The position numbers and the translations under genes were made by a program. This document shows, piece after piece, positions 10,201 through 17,502 of a DNA stretch of 64,000 nt. This stretch comes from Bradyrhizobium sp. WSM1417 (GTDB lineage Bacteria; Pseudomonadota; Alphaproteobacteria; Rhizobiales; Xanthobacteraceae). The stretch is taken from positions 5,505,831 to 5,569,830 of the forward strand of contig NZ_KI911783.1 in assembly GCF_000515415.1 (NCBI RefSeq), written 5' to 3'. The notes below the pieces were generated by a model, which was not told the origin of the DNA, searched no databases, and saw nothing but the letters and a program-made list of their open reading frames with translations. The stretch's first letter is position 1. Every line of letters starts with the position of its first letter.

Positions 10201-10390
10201 GCGCCTCGTGATGTTGCAGCGCCAGCACGACGGCCTGATCGGCGCCCACGGTCAGCTTGGAAAAGAACCGCTCGACGCTATCCAGAGCTGTCGGCGCGGC
10301 GCCCACCCCGATGATCAGCGGAGACCTGGTCTGGCGCTCTCTTTCGACCGACTGGTCGCCGACTTCATGCATGGTCTCGGTAGCTCTCAT
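7205..10390 (-). CDS. CheB-CheR-PAS-HWE histidine kinase fusion
   Basis: A 1061-residue cytoplasmic signalling protein. Order: CheB methylesterase-like domain (about 24-205), CheR methyltransferase domain (about 215-490; SAM motif LGCATGEEAYSIG), PAS (about 530-640), a long coiled coil built from repeats of ELQSxNEEL (about 660-740), a second PAS (about 745-860) and a HWE-type kinase (about 870-1055; LLAELQHRVRNTLGVVRSIA carries the phospho-acceptor His, and ATNALKYGAL is the N-box). In the CheB part the catalytic Ser of the usual GAS is Ala (IGVGAA), while the catalytic His (QHH) and Asp (GIGDDG) remain. HWE kinases phosphorylate stand-alone receivers; one lies at 12086-12490. Confidence 0.9.
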   Translation of the reverse strand: MRATETMHEVGDQSVERERQTRSPLIIGVGAAPTALDSVERFFSKLTVGADQAVVLALQHHEALDEPRLRRIVQNSNGGKIADISDGQAVAGGTIYLCPPAMITTIHGGRFAVRAAEQAPGERATIDSFLVSLAEERAEQSIGVILSGIGDDGTLGTATLKDHGGLAIAEKGASDGADDLKDANRPAAIADYVLTAEDIAEHIQVYARHLRRLEEKQGFDEVLAAAATSLSRIADILRSKTGNDFHGYKQNTFLRRVQRRMQVVQIADISAYVDFLRNDQDEAQDLFNDLLIGVTEFFRDKREFEVLESQVVPKLFEGKGAGQQVRMWVLGCATGEEAYSIGILLREHMAKMDSPPQVQIFATDIDGRALATARVGRYRTKIEADMTSERLARWFVREGDTYCVVKELREMCIFSQHNVIKDAPFSKLDLVSCRNLLIYLNAELQNRVIPLFHFALLPDRFLFLGNSENVTRHPKLFVPIDRRARIFKKLDTGTRLPPEFPITTAAGRATLELAPPRSFRPDVGLERRAQRIAERYAPAYVITDGNFQVLHFSGRTGRYIEPTAGAATLDLLQLVHRDLRLDLRAVLSRAEETNEPAYAEQVQLGANGQHIPVDITVEPIQDGGGGHRNFVVLFKDGPVRAANAGEGKPNALVQTEHVERIEGELRTTRERLQATIEELESTNEELKSSNEEYQSLNEELQSANEELETSREELQSVNEELTTVNGELAHRVQELTRATSDLENFLESTQIATVFLDNDLRVMNFTPAITQVLHLIETDRGRPIAHIKARIPIEELYDDIRGVLRTLAIAERELRDPASGTRYMVRILPYRSIDNFIAGVVITFVDITAITRAEERQRLLLAELQHRVRNTLGVVRSIARRTADSSSTVEEFASHLDGRLNAFARTQALVTRDPEGGVDLEYLAVEELLAYNAREGEQVRVSGPTVRFQSKAAETFALAIHELATNALKYGALSRPTGRIEISWRIEQGTDPAELVFEWRERGGPPVAPPPHKGSGTELLERTLAFEFKGQTTMAFNPRGLECTITIPLSKRAFHTPAVAS

Positions 10391-10537
10391 TCATTGGCGC
10401 GAAACGGGACGCCCGCTCGCGGCAATAGCAGAAATGATGTTATCCCAATAGGTGGAAGGCGGAAATGTCGCGCTGCGTTCCATACGACGAACATCGTTGT
10501 CAATTGCCGACCAAAGGCCCACAGCCGGGGGCCGGTG

Positions 10538-10753
10538 ATGCAGGCGTCCGACGACCTTGCGGCCCTGATCAGGCGGGCCGAGGGCGCCACCCAAACGGCC
10601 CGTCGGCTGCTCCAGGAGAACAATCGTTTGCGCCGCAGCGCGGAGCGGCAACTCGCTTTCATGTGGGAGCTGCATGTACGAGCTCGCGATGGAGCTCAAG
10701 TGGCCTGCTACCCCCGGATCACTCCGGACCGACTTGCTGCCGAAGATAGCTAA
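10538..10753 (+). CDS. Small helical protein (tentative)
   Basis: An ATG at 10538 opens a 71-residue frame (MQASDDLAALIRRAEGATQT) that is helical and charged, similar in style to the other short coiled-coil genes of this cluster. Its last 35 bases overlap the convergent gene at 10719-10985. No strong ribosome binding site is present and the family is not recognised. Confidence 0.4.
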   Translation: MQASDDLAALIRRAEGATQTARRLLQENNRLRRSAERQLAFMWELHVRARDGAQVACYPRITPDRLAAEDS

Positions 10754-10985
10754 TCCGCTGCTCGATCAGGACGCGATGCCGGAGCCATTCGGTCAGGGTC
10801 TGCTTCAGCACCTCGGCCAACCGTTCCGCCTGGCTCGCGTCGTGGCCATCCGCACTGAGTTCACGGATCCGATCCTCCTGATCGCGGATGCGCTGGCAAC
10901 CCTCCTCGATGTCCCGGTCGGCCTTGATCAGCTGGCGGCGCTCGGTATCGAGCTGTTCGGTCCATTCGGTGACGGAAATGGTCAT
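10719..10985 (-). CDS. Small coiled-coil protein in the CheB operon
   Basis: An 88-residue protein beginning MTISVTEWTEQLDTERRQ, predicted helical over almost its full length, with heptad-like hydrophobic spacing (DIEEGCQRIRDQEDRIREL). It starts seven bases after the stop of the stand-alone CheB gene, so it is probably co-expressed with it. No family recognised; a scaffold or regulator of the CheB protein is a guess from position only. Confidence 0.55.
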   Translation of the reverse strand: MTISVTEWTEQLDTERRQLIKADRDIEEGCQRIRDQEDRIRELSADGHDASQAERLAEVLKQTLTEWLRHRVLIEQRISYLRQQVGPE

Positions 10986-10992
10986 GGCGACC

Positions 10993-12000
10993 TCAAGCCT
11001 CCCGCTTGCGAACCGGAGGATCGAGCGACTTTAGCACGACGCGCCGGATCATGTCGGCATATTCGCGATATTCGGCGGCCCGCGCCTGGTACATCTCGGC
11101 AACCGCGGGCCGGCCGCTGCGCCGGCCGTCGGTGGCCATGCGCTGCACCAGCTCAGCCCGCTCCTCGATGATGCGCAGCGCGACCCTCAGGGCTTCATCC
11201 ACTCGCCCCTCCTGCTCTTTTGCAAGGACGTCGGCGGCAAAGGCGTGGCCAACTTGGCAGCGAAAGCGCATCGGGCGCGATTCCTTGACCTCGGACAGCA
11301 CGCCCCCACAGGCCGGACAGGTCAGCGCAACGGGATCAGCCAGCGACAGGAGATTGTCACTGCCGATGCGCTCGCCGGCCGCGATCTCGACCTCCAGCCG
11401 GATCTCCGGCGGAATCGGCAGCGCGGCGCCGGCAGCCTCCTTGGCGAGGTCGGACAATACATCGCCTATCCCGGCGCCGGGGACGCAAAGATCGATGATG
11501 GTCGCCTCCAGGGCGCTCCTTGGCATTTCATCGGCGATGGCGTCCGAGGGATCCTGAACCACCGAGATCCCGCCGCAACGCTTGATGGCGTTGAGACCGG
11601 CCGAACCGTCGGACAACAGGCCGCTCAGGAGCACACCGATCACGCGCGGGCCATAATTGATGGCGGCCGAGCGAAATAAGGCGTCGATGGCCGGCCGGAC
11701 CATGTTCTCGCGCGGGCCGCGCCCGAGGAACACGCGATCTTCGGACAGCAGCAGATGATGGTCCGGTGCGGCCAGATAAACCTGGCCGGGCTCGATCTTC
11801 ATGCCGTTTTCGGCCTGCCGGACCGGGAGCGGGCCGGCGCTGCTGGCGACCGTCGAGAGAATGCCGATGCCCTGCGCCGGGATGTGCAGCACGATGAACA
11901 CCGCCGCGGGCAGATCCGGCGGCAGCCGGCCGAGGATCTGCTTCAGCGGTGCGGTCGCGCCGGCCGAGCCACCTATGACGATGATATCGCGGTTGCTCAT
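10993..12000 (-). CDS. Stand-alone CheB-type methylesterase with C-terminal zinc-ribbon-like module
   Basis: The start is taken at ATG 12000 (MSNRDIIVIGGSAGATAPL), giving 335 residues; a GTG 14 codons upstream is possible. Residues about 5-190 are a CheB domain with the Ser-His-Asp set in place (GGSAG, VLHIPA, GLLSDGS). There is no N-terminal receiver domain. The C-terminal third holds paired metal-ligand motifs (CPACGG ... CQVGHAF) followed by a helix. Such proteins occur beside CheR/CheB/kinase fusions and are not part of the classical chemotaxis operon. Its Ser is intact, unlike that of the fusion protein at 7205-10390, so the two may divide the work. Confidence 0.8.
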   Translation of the reverse strand: MSNRDIIVIGGSAGATAPLKQILGRLPPDLPAAVFIVLHIPAQGIGILSTVASSAGPLPVRQAENGMKIEPGQVYLAAPDHHLLLSEDRVFLGRGPRENMVRPAIDALFRSAAINYGPRVIGVLLSGLLSDGSAGLNAIKRCGGISVVQDPSDAIADEMPRSALEATIIDLCVPGAGIGDVLSDLAKEAAGAALPIPPEIRLEVEIAAGERIGSDNLLSLADPVALTCPACGGVLSEVKESRPMRFRCQVGHAFAADVLAKEQEGRVDEALRVALRIIEERAELVQRMATDGRRSGRPAVAEMYQARAAEYREYADMIRRVVLKSLDPPVRKREA

Positions 12001-12085
12001 GGAACCCGCTTTCGGTTGTGTGGTTATACCAAGGCCAGTCACCGCCTGATGTTCCTAGGGACCGGAAGGAAGCCACGGAAGCGCC

Positions 12086-12490
12086 ATGGCGATAGCGTCC
12101 ACATTGTCAGATCCGCAGTCGCCGCTCACGGGGCGCCGGATCTTCGTCGTCGAGGACGAATATTTTCTCGCCGATGACATCGGCAGGGCATGTCGCGAAT
12201 TCGGCGCCGACATCGCGGGCCCCGTAGGCGATCTCGACGACGCGCTCAGGATCCTGCACGACGGCAGCGTCCTGGATGCCGCCGTGCTCGACGTGAACAT
12301 CCGCAGCGAGATGATCTTTCCTGTCGCGCGCGAACTGAAGGCACGGAACATACCCTTCCTGTTCACGACCGGATACGACAAGGTCACGATCAGTCCGGAA
12401 TTCCACGACGTGCCGATCCTGGAGAAACCGATTGATCTGCCGGCGATGGCCCACAGGCTCGCCGCGCTGATCGCCGATCCGCACGGTTGA
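12086..12490 (+). CDS. Single-domain response regulator
   Basis: A 134-residue receiver domain with no output domain. The acidic pair is in IFVVEDEYFLADDIG, the phospho-acceptor Asp in AVLDVNI, the Thr/Ser in FLFTTGYD and the conserved Lys in EKPID. It is divergent from the CheB gene. Single receivers of this kind are typical partners of HWE kinases, so the fusion kinase at 7205-10390 is the natural candidate donor; this is inferred from position. Confidence 0.85.
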   Translation: MAIASTLSDPQSPLTGRRIFVVEDEYFLADDIGRACREFGADIAGPVGDLDDALRILHDGSVLDAAVLDVNIRSEMIFPVARELKARNIPFLFTTGYDKVTISPEFHDVPILEKPIDLPAMAHRLAALIADPHG

Positions 12491-12502
12491 GCCGCACCGC
12501 GA

Positions 12503-12604
12503 TCAGAGCAGATGCGCGAAAGCGAGCCAAGCGGTCACCGCCAGGCACAGGAGCACCGCAGCATAGGGCAACGCGATCCGCAAATCAGCAGCCCTCCCCG
12601 CCAT
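12503..12604 (-). CDS. Tiny single-span membrane protein (33 residues)
   Basis: ATG at 12604 and TGA at 12503. The sequence opens MAGRAADLRIALPYAAV and continues through one long hydrophobic stretch (about residues 10-30) rich in Leu, Ala and Val, ending AFAHLL. Its ATG overlaps the TGA of the upstream tiny gene by one base (TGATG), a layout seen in coupled genes. One transmembrane helix is the only visible feature. Confidence 0.5.
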   Translation of the reverse strand: MAGRAADLRIALPYAAVLLCLAVTAWLAFAHLL

Positions 12605-12699
12605 CAGCCCATCATCATCCAGACGATCGCCGCCATCATTACCAGAAAGCCCGTGATCGCCGTTGCAACAAAGGCCTGTTCGACGCGATCCATCGGCAT
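12604..12699 (-). CDS. Tiny single-span membrane protein (31 residues)
   Basis: ATG at 12699, preceded by an AGGGGG ribosome binding site, and TGA at 12604. The product starts MPMDRVEQAFVATAIT and its second half is a hydrophobic, Met-rich helix ending VWMMMG. It is followed, with a one-base overlap, by the other tiny membrane gene. Both lie downstream, on the opposite strand, of the single-domain response regulator. Function unknown. Confidence 0.5.
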   Translation of the reverse strand: MPMDRVEQAFVATAITGFLVMMAAIVWMMMG

Positions 12700-12836
12700 C
12701 ACAAGCCCCCTTTTTCCAGCCGAACCAGTCTGAGGGCTCGGGGAGCTTTGCGCATTAGGCTATGTGAATCGGCGTGCTCCTTTGTCGGTCCTTGAGATCG
12801 GCCGCAGCGCCCAGCAGAGATTGCGAGGGCATTGTC

Positions 12837-13619
12837 CTACGACTTCGCCGTGCCCGGCTCCGCCATCTTGCGATGCTGCTTGGCCAGCATCTCGTTCGGC
12901 GTGACGTTGGCGATGGTGGTCTGAAGCTTGTTCTTCATTCCGGTTACGATGTCGGACTCGCCGCGCAACATGGCGTCGAAGCCGGCCTTCGCGACGTCGT
13001 AAGCACTGTCCTTCGGCTCGGTGCCGACCTTGGTGTCCATCATGTCGGCGCGGCGGAAGAACTCGGTTTCGGTGGCGCCCGGCATCAGACAGGTGACGGT
13101 GACGCCGCTGTCGCGCAGCTCCTCGCGGAGCGCGAACGAGAATGAATCGAGGAAGGCCTTGCTGGCATTGTACACCGCCTGAAAACTGCCCGGCGTGAAT
13201 CCGGCGATGGAGCCCGTGATCAGGATACGGCCCGAATTGCGGCGAAGCATCTCGTTGCCGGCGCGATGGATCAGATACAGCGTGCCGGTGATGTTGGTGT
13301 CGACGAGGTGCTTGATCCTGGCAAAATCCTGATCGAGGAAAGCCTTGCCGAGGCCGACGCCGGCATTGGCGAGCAGCGCGTCGATCGGCCGGTCGCCGAC
13401 GGCGGCGCAGAGCTTGTCGACGCCTTGCGTGGTGGCAAGATCAGCCTGGACCGGCTCGACGCCGCCGCCGAGCCTGCGGAGATCGACGGCCACCCTCTCG
13501 ATCTCGGGCTCATCCGCCGCGATGACAAGGTTGAAGCCCCCTTGGGCACAACATCTGGCGAGTTCCAGGCCGATGCCGGTGGAGGCGCCGGTGACGACGG
13601 CAAGTTGGTTGGCGGGCAT
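12837..13619 (-). CDS. Short-chain dehydrogenase/reductase
   Basis: A 260-residue classical SDR: cofactor motif TGASTGIG (about 10-17), NAG motif (LLANAGVG), catalytic Ser (LITGSIAG) and the YxxxK pair in VYNASKAF. An acidic pair after the second strand (AADEPE) hints at NAD rather than NADP, weakly. The C-terminal tail (about 225-260) is longer and more basic than usual. The substrate cannot be told; proteins with this tail are often annotated only as SDR family oxidoreductase. It is divergent from the zinc alcohol dehydrogenase. Confidence 0.85.
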   Translation of the reverse strand: MPANQLAVVTGASTGIGLELARCCAQGGFNLVIAADEPEIERVAVDLRRLGGGVEPVQADLATTQGVDKLCAAVGDRPIDALLANAGVGLGKAFLDQDFARIKHLVDTNITGTLYLIHRAGNEMLRRNSGRILITGSIAGFTPGSFQAVYNASKAFLDSFSFALREELRDSGVTVTCLMPGATETEFFRRADMMDTKVGTEPKDSAYDVAKAGFDAMLRGESDIVTGMKNKLQTTIANVTPNEMLAKQHRKMAEPGTAKS

Positions 13620-13803
13620 GAGCGTATCCTTCTCGTATCCTGGCGATGGCGTTGATGACGCTCCAATGGCGGCAACCGCCTCTCGTTCCTATCCAAGCCA
13701 AACCTCACTCCGGAGAATGTGCGGTGCGAAGATTTTCCACGTGCAATAGCAACCATCGTTCGTTGTTCGACTTGGATGCCTCGTAACTCGCGGGAGGACA
13801 GAG

Positions 13804-14979
13804 ATGAAGGCGCTGGTTTGGCACGGCAAGGAAGACATACGCTGCGACACCGTCACTGATCCGGAGATTCAGGATCCCCGCGATGCCATCATTAAAGTCA
13901 CGAGTTGCGCCATCTGCGGCTCGGACCTGCACCTCTTTCACAACTACATTCCGGGCATGCTGCCCGGCGACATCATGGGCCACGAGACCATGGGCGAAGT
14001 GGTCGAGGTCGGCTCCGGCGTGGACGGCAAGCTGAAGAAGGGCGACCGCATCGTCGTGCCCTTCACGATCATTTGCGGCGAATGCGACCAGTGCAAGCGC
14101 GGCAATTACTCGGTTTGCGAAACCACCAATCGCAAGAGTCATCTCGCTGAAAAGGCCTTTGGTCATTCGGGCGCCGGCCTGTTCGGCTATACGCATCTGA
14201 CCGGCGGCTATCCCGGCGGCCAGGCCGAATATCTGCGCGTGCCGTTCGCCGATGCTACCCACATCAAGGTGCCCGCGGGCATTCCCGACGAGCAGTTGCT
14301 GTTTCTCAGCGACATCTTCCCGACCGGCTGGCAGGCTGCTGTACAATGCGACATCGAGCCGACCGATACGGTCGCGATCTGGGGCTGCGGTCCCGTGGGG
14401 CAGATGGCGATCCGCAGCGCCATCCTGCTCGGCGCCAACCAGGTGATCGCGATCGACTGCCTGCCCGAACGGCTCAGCATGGCAGAAGCCGGCGGCGCCA
14501 CCACCATCAATTTCGAAACCGAAAGCGTCCTGGAGCGGCTCGAGGAGCTCACCGACGGCAGAGGGCCCGAGAAATGTATCGATTGCGTCGGGATGGAATC
14601 GCATGTGATGGCCTCCCTACCCGACACACTGCTCGACCGCGCCAAGCAGATGGTGATGGTGGAGAGCGACCGGCCGCATGTCTTGCGCGAGATGATCTAT
14701 GTCTGCCGGCCCGGCGGCATCATTTCCGTGGCGGGCGTATACAGCGGATTCTCCGACATGCTTCCGATGGGCGCCTTCATGAACAAGGGCCTGACGATGC
14801 GCACCGGCCAGACCCACGTCAACCGCTGGACCGACGACCTGCTCCACCGAATCGAGGAAGGCCAGATCGATCCGTCCTTCGTCATCACCCACACCGTCCC
14901 GCTTAGCCAAGGCCCCGAGATGTATCAGGTGTTTCGCGACAAGCGCGACTCCTGCGTCAAGGTCGTGCTGAAGCCCTGA
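13804..14979 (+). CDS. Zinc-dependent alcohol dehydrogenase (formaldehyde-dehydrogenase-like)
   Basis: A 391-residue medium-chain dehydrogenase. Catalytic zinc ligands: Cys in CAICGSD and the HE pair in GHETMGE. The structural zinc loop is visible as [15 protein letters not shown]. The NAD-binding Rossmann motif is [11 protein letters not shown]. Length and the insertion after the zinc loop fit the formaldehyde dehydrogenase-like branch (COG1063) that is common in rhizobia. Twelve bases separate it from the next gene, so they are likely one transcription unit. Confidence 0.85.
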   Translation: MKALVWHGKEDIRCDTVTDPEIQDPRDAIIKVTSCAICGSDLHLFHNYIPGMLPGDIMGHETMGEVVEVGSGVDGKLKKGDRIVVPFTIICGECDQCKRGNYSVCETTNRKSHLAEKAFGHSGAGLFGYTHLTGGYPGGQAEYLRVPFADATHIKVPAGIPDEQLLFLSDIFPTGWQAAVQCDIEPTDTVAIWGCGPVGQMAIRSAILLGANQVIAIDCLPERLSMAEAGGATTINFETESVLERLEELTDGRGPEKCIDCVGMESHVMASLPDTLLDRAKQMVMVESDRPHVLREMIYVCRPGGIISVAGVYSGFSDMLPMGAFMNKGLTMRTGQTHVNRWTDDLLHRIEEGQIDPSFVITHTVPLSQGPEMYQVFRDKRDSCVKVVLKP

Positions 14980-14991
14980 GGAGCAAGATCC

Positions 14992-15534
14992 ATGTTTCAT
15001 TTCTCCAACATCGTTCGCACCAAGGGCGATCCGAAGATCGTCGAGGGCGGCCCGAGCCTGAAGCGGCCCGAAGACCAGCTCGCGCGTGCGCTCGGCTGGT
15101 TCAGCATTGGTCTCGGCGTCGTCGAATTCTTCGCGCCGCGACGCGTCACGGAAACGCTGGGCATGGAAGGCCATGAGACGCTGGTCCGCGCCTTTGGCGT
15201 GCGGGAAATCCTTGCCGGGGTCATGACCCTCTCGGTCGAGAAGAACGCCGGCCTGTGGGCCCGCGTCGGCGGCGACGGCCTCGATGCCGCCGCGCTACTC
15301 TCGGGCATGACCGCGGACAATCCCAAAAAGGGCAACATTGCGCTGGCGCTGCTGATGGTTGGCGGCATCGCGATGCTCGACTACCGCGCCGCGCAGGACA
15401 CCAAGCCGCAGCGGCCGCCGCGCGACGCACGGCGCAAGCTGTATCCGAACCGCAGCGGCTATCCCAAGGGCATCGAGAGCGCCAAAACCGCGGCCAAGCA
15501 GATCGCAGCGCACGCCACGACGGGACGGACCTGA
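14992..15534 (+). CDS. Putative membrane protein downstream of the alcohol dehydrogenase
   Basis: A 180-residue protein with three moderately hydrophobic segments (about 30-48, 68-85, 108-125) and a basic C-terminal tail (RRKLYPNRSGYPKG). In other alphaproteobacteria a similar gene often follows a zinc alcohol dehydrogenase and is sometimes labelled cyclase/dehydrase; I see no catalytic motif to support an enzyme name. The ribosome binding site is AGGAGC just before the ATG. Confidence 0.6.
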   Translation: MFHFSNIVRTKGDPKIVEGGPSLKRPEDQLARALGWFSIGLGVVEFFAPRRVTETLGMEGHETLVRAFGVREILAGVMTLSVEKNAGLWARVGGDGLDAAALLSGMTADNPKKGNIALALLMVGGIAMLDYRAAQDTKPQRPPRDARRKLYPNRSGYPKGIESAKTAAKQIAAHATTGRT

Positions 15535-15574
15535 GGACGCACGAGGAGGTGATGCAAGACAGTGATGCAAGGCA

Positions 15575-17179
15575 ATGAGCGACGAGTCCCGTAACAAAGG
15601 TGCGTGGTGGGAATCCGCCGTCATCTACGAAATCGCACTGATCTCGTTCCAGGACTCGGACGGCGACGGCAAAGGCGACCTCGCCGGCCTGACATCGCGG
15701 ATCGACTATCTGAAATGGCTCGGCGTCGACGCGGTGTGGCTGACGCCGGTCTACAAGAGCCCCTTCCGCGACCTCGGCTACGACATCTCCGATTATTGCT
15801 CCATCGACCCCGCGTTCGGCAGTCTCGACGCGTTCGACCGCCTGCTGAAGGCGCTGCACGCGGCGGGGATCCGCGTGATCCTCGATCTCGTGCCCAACCA
15901 TACTGCGAACGATCACGCATGGTTCGTCGAGAGCAGCAGCTCACGGAACAGCGCGAAGGCCGATTGGTACATCTGGGCCGACGCGGCCGAGAATGGCGGC
16001 CCGCCCAACAATTGGCTGAGCCGCTTCGGCGGCAGCGGCTGGGAATGGTGCGAGGCGCGGCGGCAATATTACTATCATTCCTTCCTGGTCGAGCAGCCCG
16101 ATCTGAACTGGCGCAACCCGCAGCTGCGCGCCGAGATCGCCGATGTCATGCGCTTCTGGCTCGATCGCGGCGTCGACGGCTTTCGCGTCGATGCCAGCGC
16201 CGTCCTGATCAAGGACGCGCTGCTGCGCGACAATCCACATAACCCGCAAGCGAAGGGCAAGCCGCCGCCGCAGCGCCAGACGCCCGTCTTTACCGACGAT
16301 CGGCCGGAGACGATGGATTGCATCGAATTCATCCGCGAGGTGATCGACGGGTATCCGGGGCGGATGTTGTGCGGCGAAGTCCAGGGCAAGACCGACCGCA
16401 TCGGCCACTTCTACGGCAACGACCGACCGCGCCTGCATCTGCCGCTCAATTTTGCGCTGCTGGACTCGCAGTGGGACGCGCTGTCCCTTCAAGCAACGAT
16501 CGACGCGTATTTCAACGCCATCCCGGATCATGCATGGCCGGTCTGGGTGGTCGGTGGTCACGACAAGCAACGGATCGCGAGCAAGATCGGCGACGCGCAG
16601 ATGCGGGTGCTGGCGATGCTGCTGATGACGCTGCGGGGAACGCCGTTCTTCTTCATGGGCGACGAGATCGGCCGCAAGCGCGTTCCCATTCCGCCCGACC
16701 GCGTCCACGATCCCTTCGAGAAGCTCGTGCCGGGGTATGGCCTTTGCCGCGATCCCGAACGCGCGCCGATGCGATGGGATGACAGCAGCAACGGCGGCTT
16801 TACGACCGGCGATCCATGGCTGCCGCTGGAGCCTCCCGACGGCGCGGCCAACGTGGCCACGCAGCAGCGCGACGGGCGTTCGATCCTGGCGCTGTTTCGC
16901 GCGCTGATGACACTGCGGCGCGAGCAGGCGTGCCTGCGCCACGGCGGTTACGCGCCGCTGCGGGCGCAGAACGACGTTCTTGCCTACAGGCGGACGGGTG
17001 ACGGCAGCGACATTCTGGTCGCGCTCAACATCGCCGGCGAGCCGCGGAAATGGCATTGGCAAGGTCGCGGCCGCCTGCTGATGTCCACCCATCTCGACCG
17101 GTCGTCCGAGCCGTTGCCGGACGCCTCCATCCTGCTCCGCGGCAATGAAGGCGTGATCATTGCACTCGAGCCACGATGA
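15575..17179 (+). CDS. GH13 alpha-glucosidase/oligo-1,6-glucosidase-like enzyme
   Basis: A 534-residue glycoside hydrolase of the GH13 family. Visible signature regions: GVDAVWLTPVYKSP, region I DLVPNHT, region II GFRVDAS with the nucleophile Asp, and region III MLCGEVQG with the acid/base Glu. Region IV reads VVGGHDKQR, with the usual NHD replaced by GHD. No signal peptide, so it is cytosolic. It is likely to cleave alpha-glucosides or act in trehalose/maltose turnover. The preceding two genes run in the same direction with a 40-base gap. Confidence 0.85.
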   Translation: MSDESRNKGAWWESAVIYEIALISFQDSDGDGKGDLAGLTSRIDYLKWLGVDAVWLTPVYKSPFRDLGYDISDYCSIDPAFGSLDAFDRLLKALHAAGIRVILDLVPNHTANDHAWFVESSSSRNSAKADWYIWADAAENGGPPNNWLSRFGGSGWEWCEARRQYYYHSFLVEQPDLNWRNPQLRAEIADVMRFWLDRGVDGFRVDASAVLIKDALLRDNPHNPQAKGKPPPQRQTPVFTDDRPETMDCIEFIREVIDGYPGRMLCGEVQGKTDRIGHFYGNDRPRLHLPLNFALLDSQWDALSLQATIDAYFNAIPDHAWPVWVVGGHDKQRIASKIGDAQMRVLAMLLMTLRGTPFFFMGDEIGRKRVPIPPDRVHDPFEKLVPGYGLCRDPERAPMRWDDSSNGGFTTGDPWLPLEPPDGAANVATQQRDGRSILALFRALMTLRREQACLRHGGYAPLRAQNDVLAYRRTGDGSDILVALNIAGEPRKWHWQGRGRLLMSTHLDRSSEPLPDASILLRGNEGVIIALEPR

Positions 17180-17322
17180 CGGCCGAGGAACCATCCGCGC
17201 GTCAGAGAGTCTCATTCAACGCTTCCGACGCCCCGTGCCGGAGGCTGAATAGACGAAACCGCGGCCCTGGCGCTCATCCCCCTTCAAGCGCCGGGGTAGC
17301 GGCGTGAGCCTGGAGGCGGACC

Positions 17323-17502
17323 ATGAGCAAGACCAAGGGCCTCGGTCAGCGGATCGCTGGCAAGGCGAAACAGGCCGTCGGCGAGATCGTCGGCGATCAG
17401 GATCTCCATGAGGAAGGCAAGGAGCAAGCGGAGCGCGGCCGGGACGAACAAGGCAAGCCGAGCGAGCTCAATCCGTTGAAGAAGCTCAATCAGCTGACGT
17501 GA
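17323..17502 (+). CDS. CsbD-family stress protein
   Basis: A 59-residue protein (MSKTKGLGQRIAGKAKQAVG at the start), hydrophilic and Lys/Glu/Gly-rich, matching the CsbD family: a repeated GKAKQAVGEIVGD element followed by a Glu/Lys helix. GGAGG lies 7 bases before the ATG. CsbD proteins accumulate under general stress in many bacteria; biochemical function is unknown. Its stop overlaps the GTG of the DUF305 membrane gene (GTGA). Confidence 0.75.
   Translation: MSKTKGLGQRIAGKAKQAVGEIVGDQDLHEEGKEQAERGRDEQGKPSELNPLKKLNQLT

Noticed and set aside
15941..17215. A 424-residue minus-strand open frame
   Set aside because: It lies opposite the GH13 gene, whose motifs are intact; no family match and low-complexity Arg/Ala/Val content.
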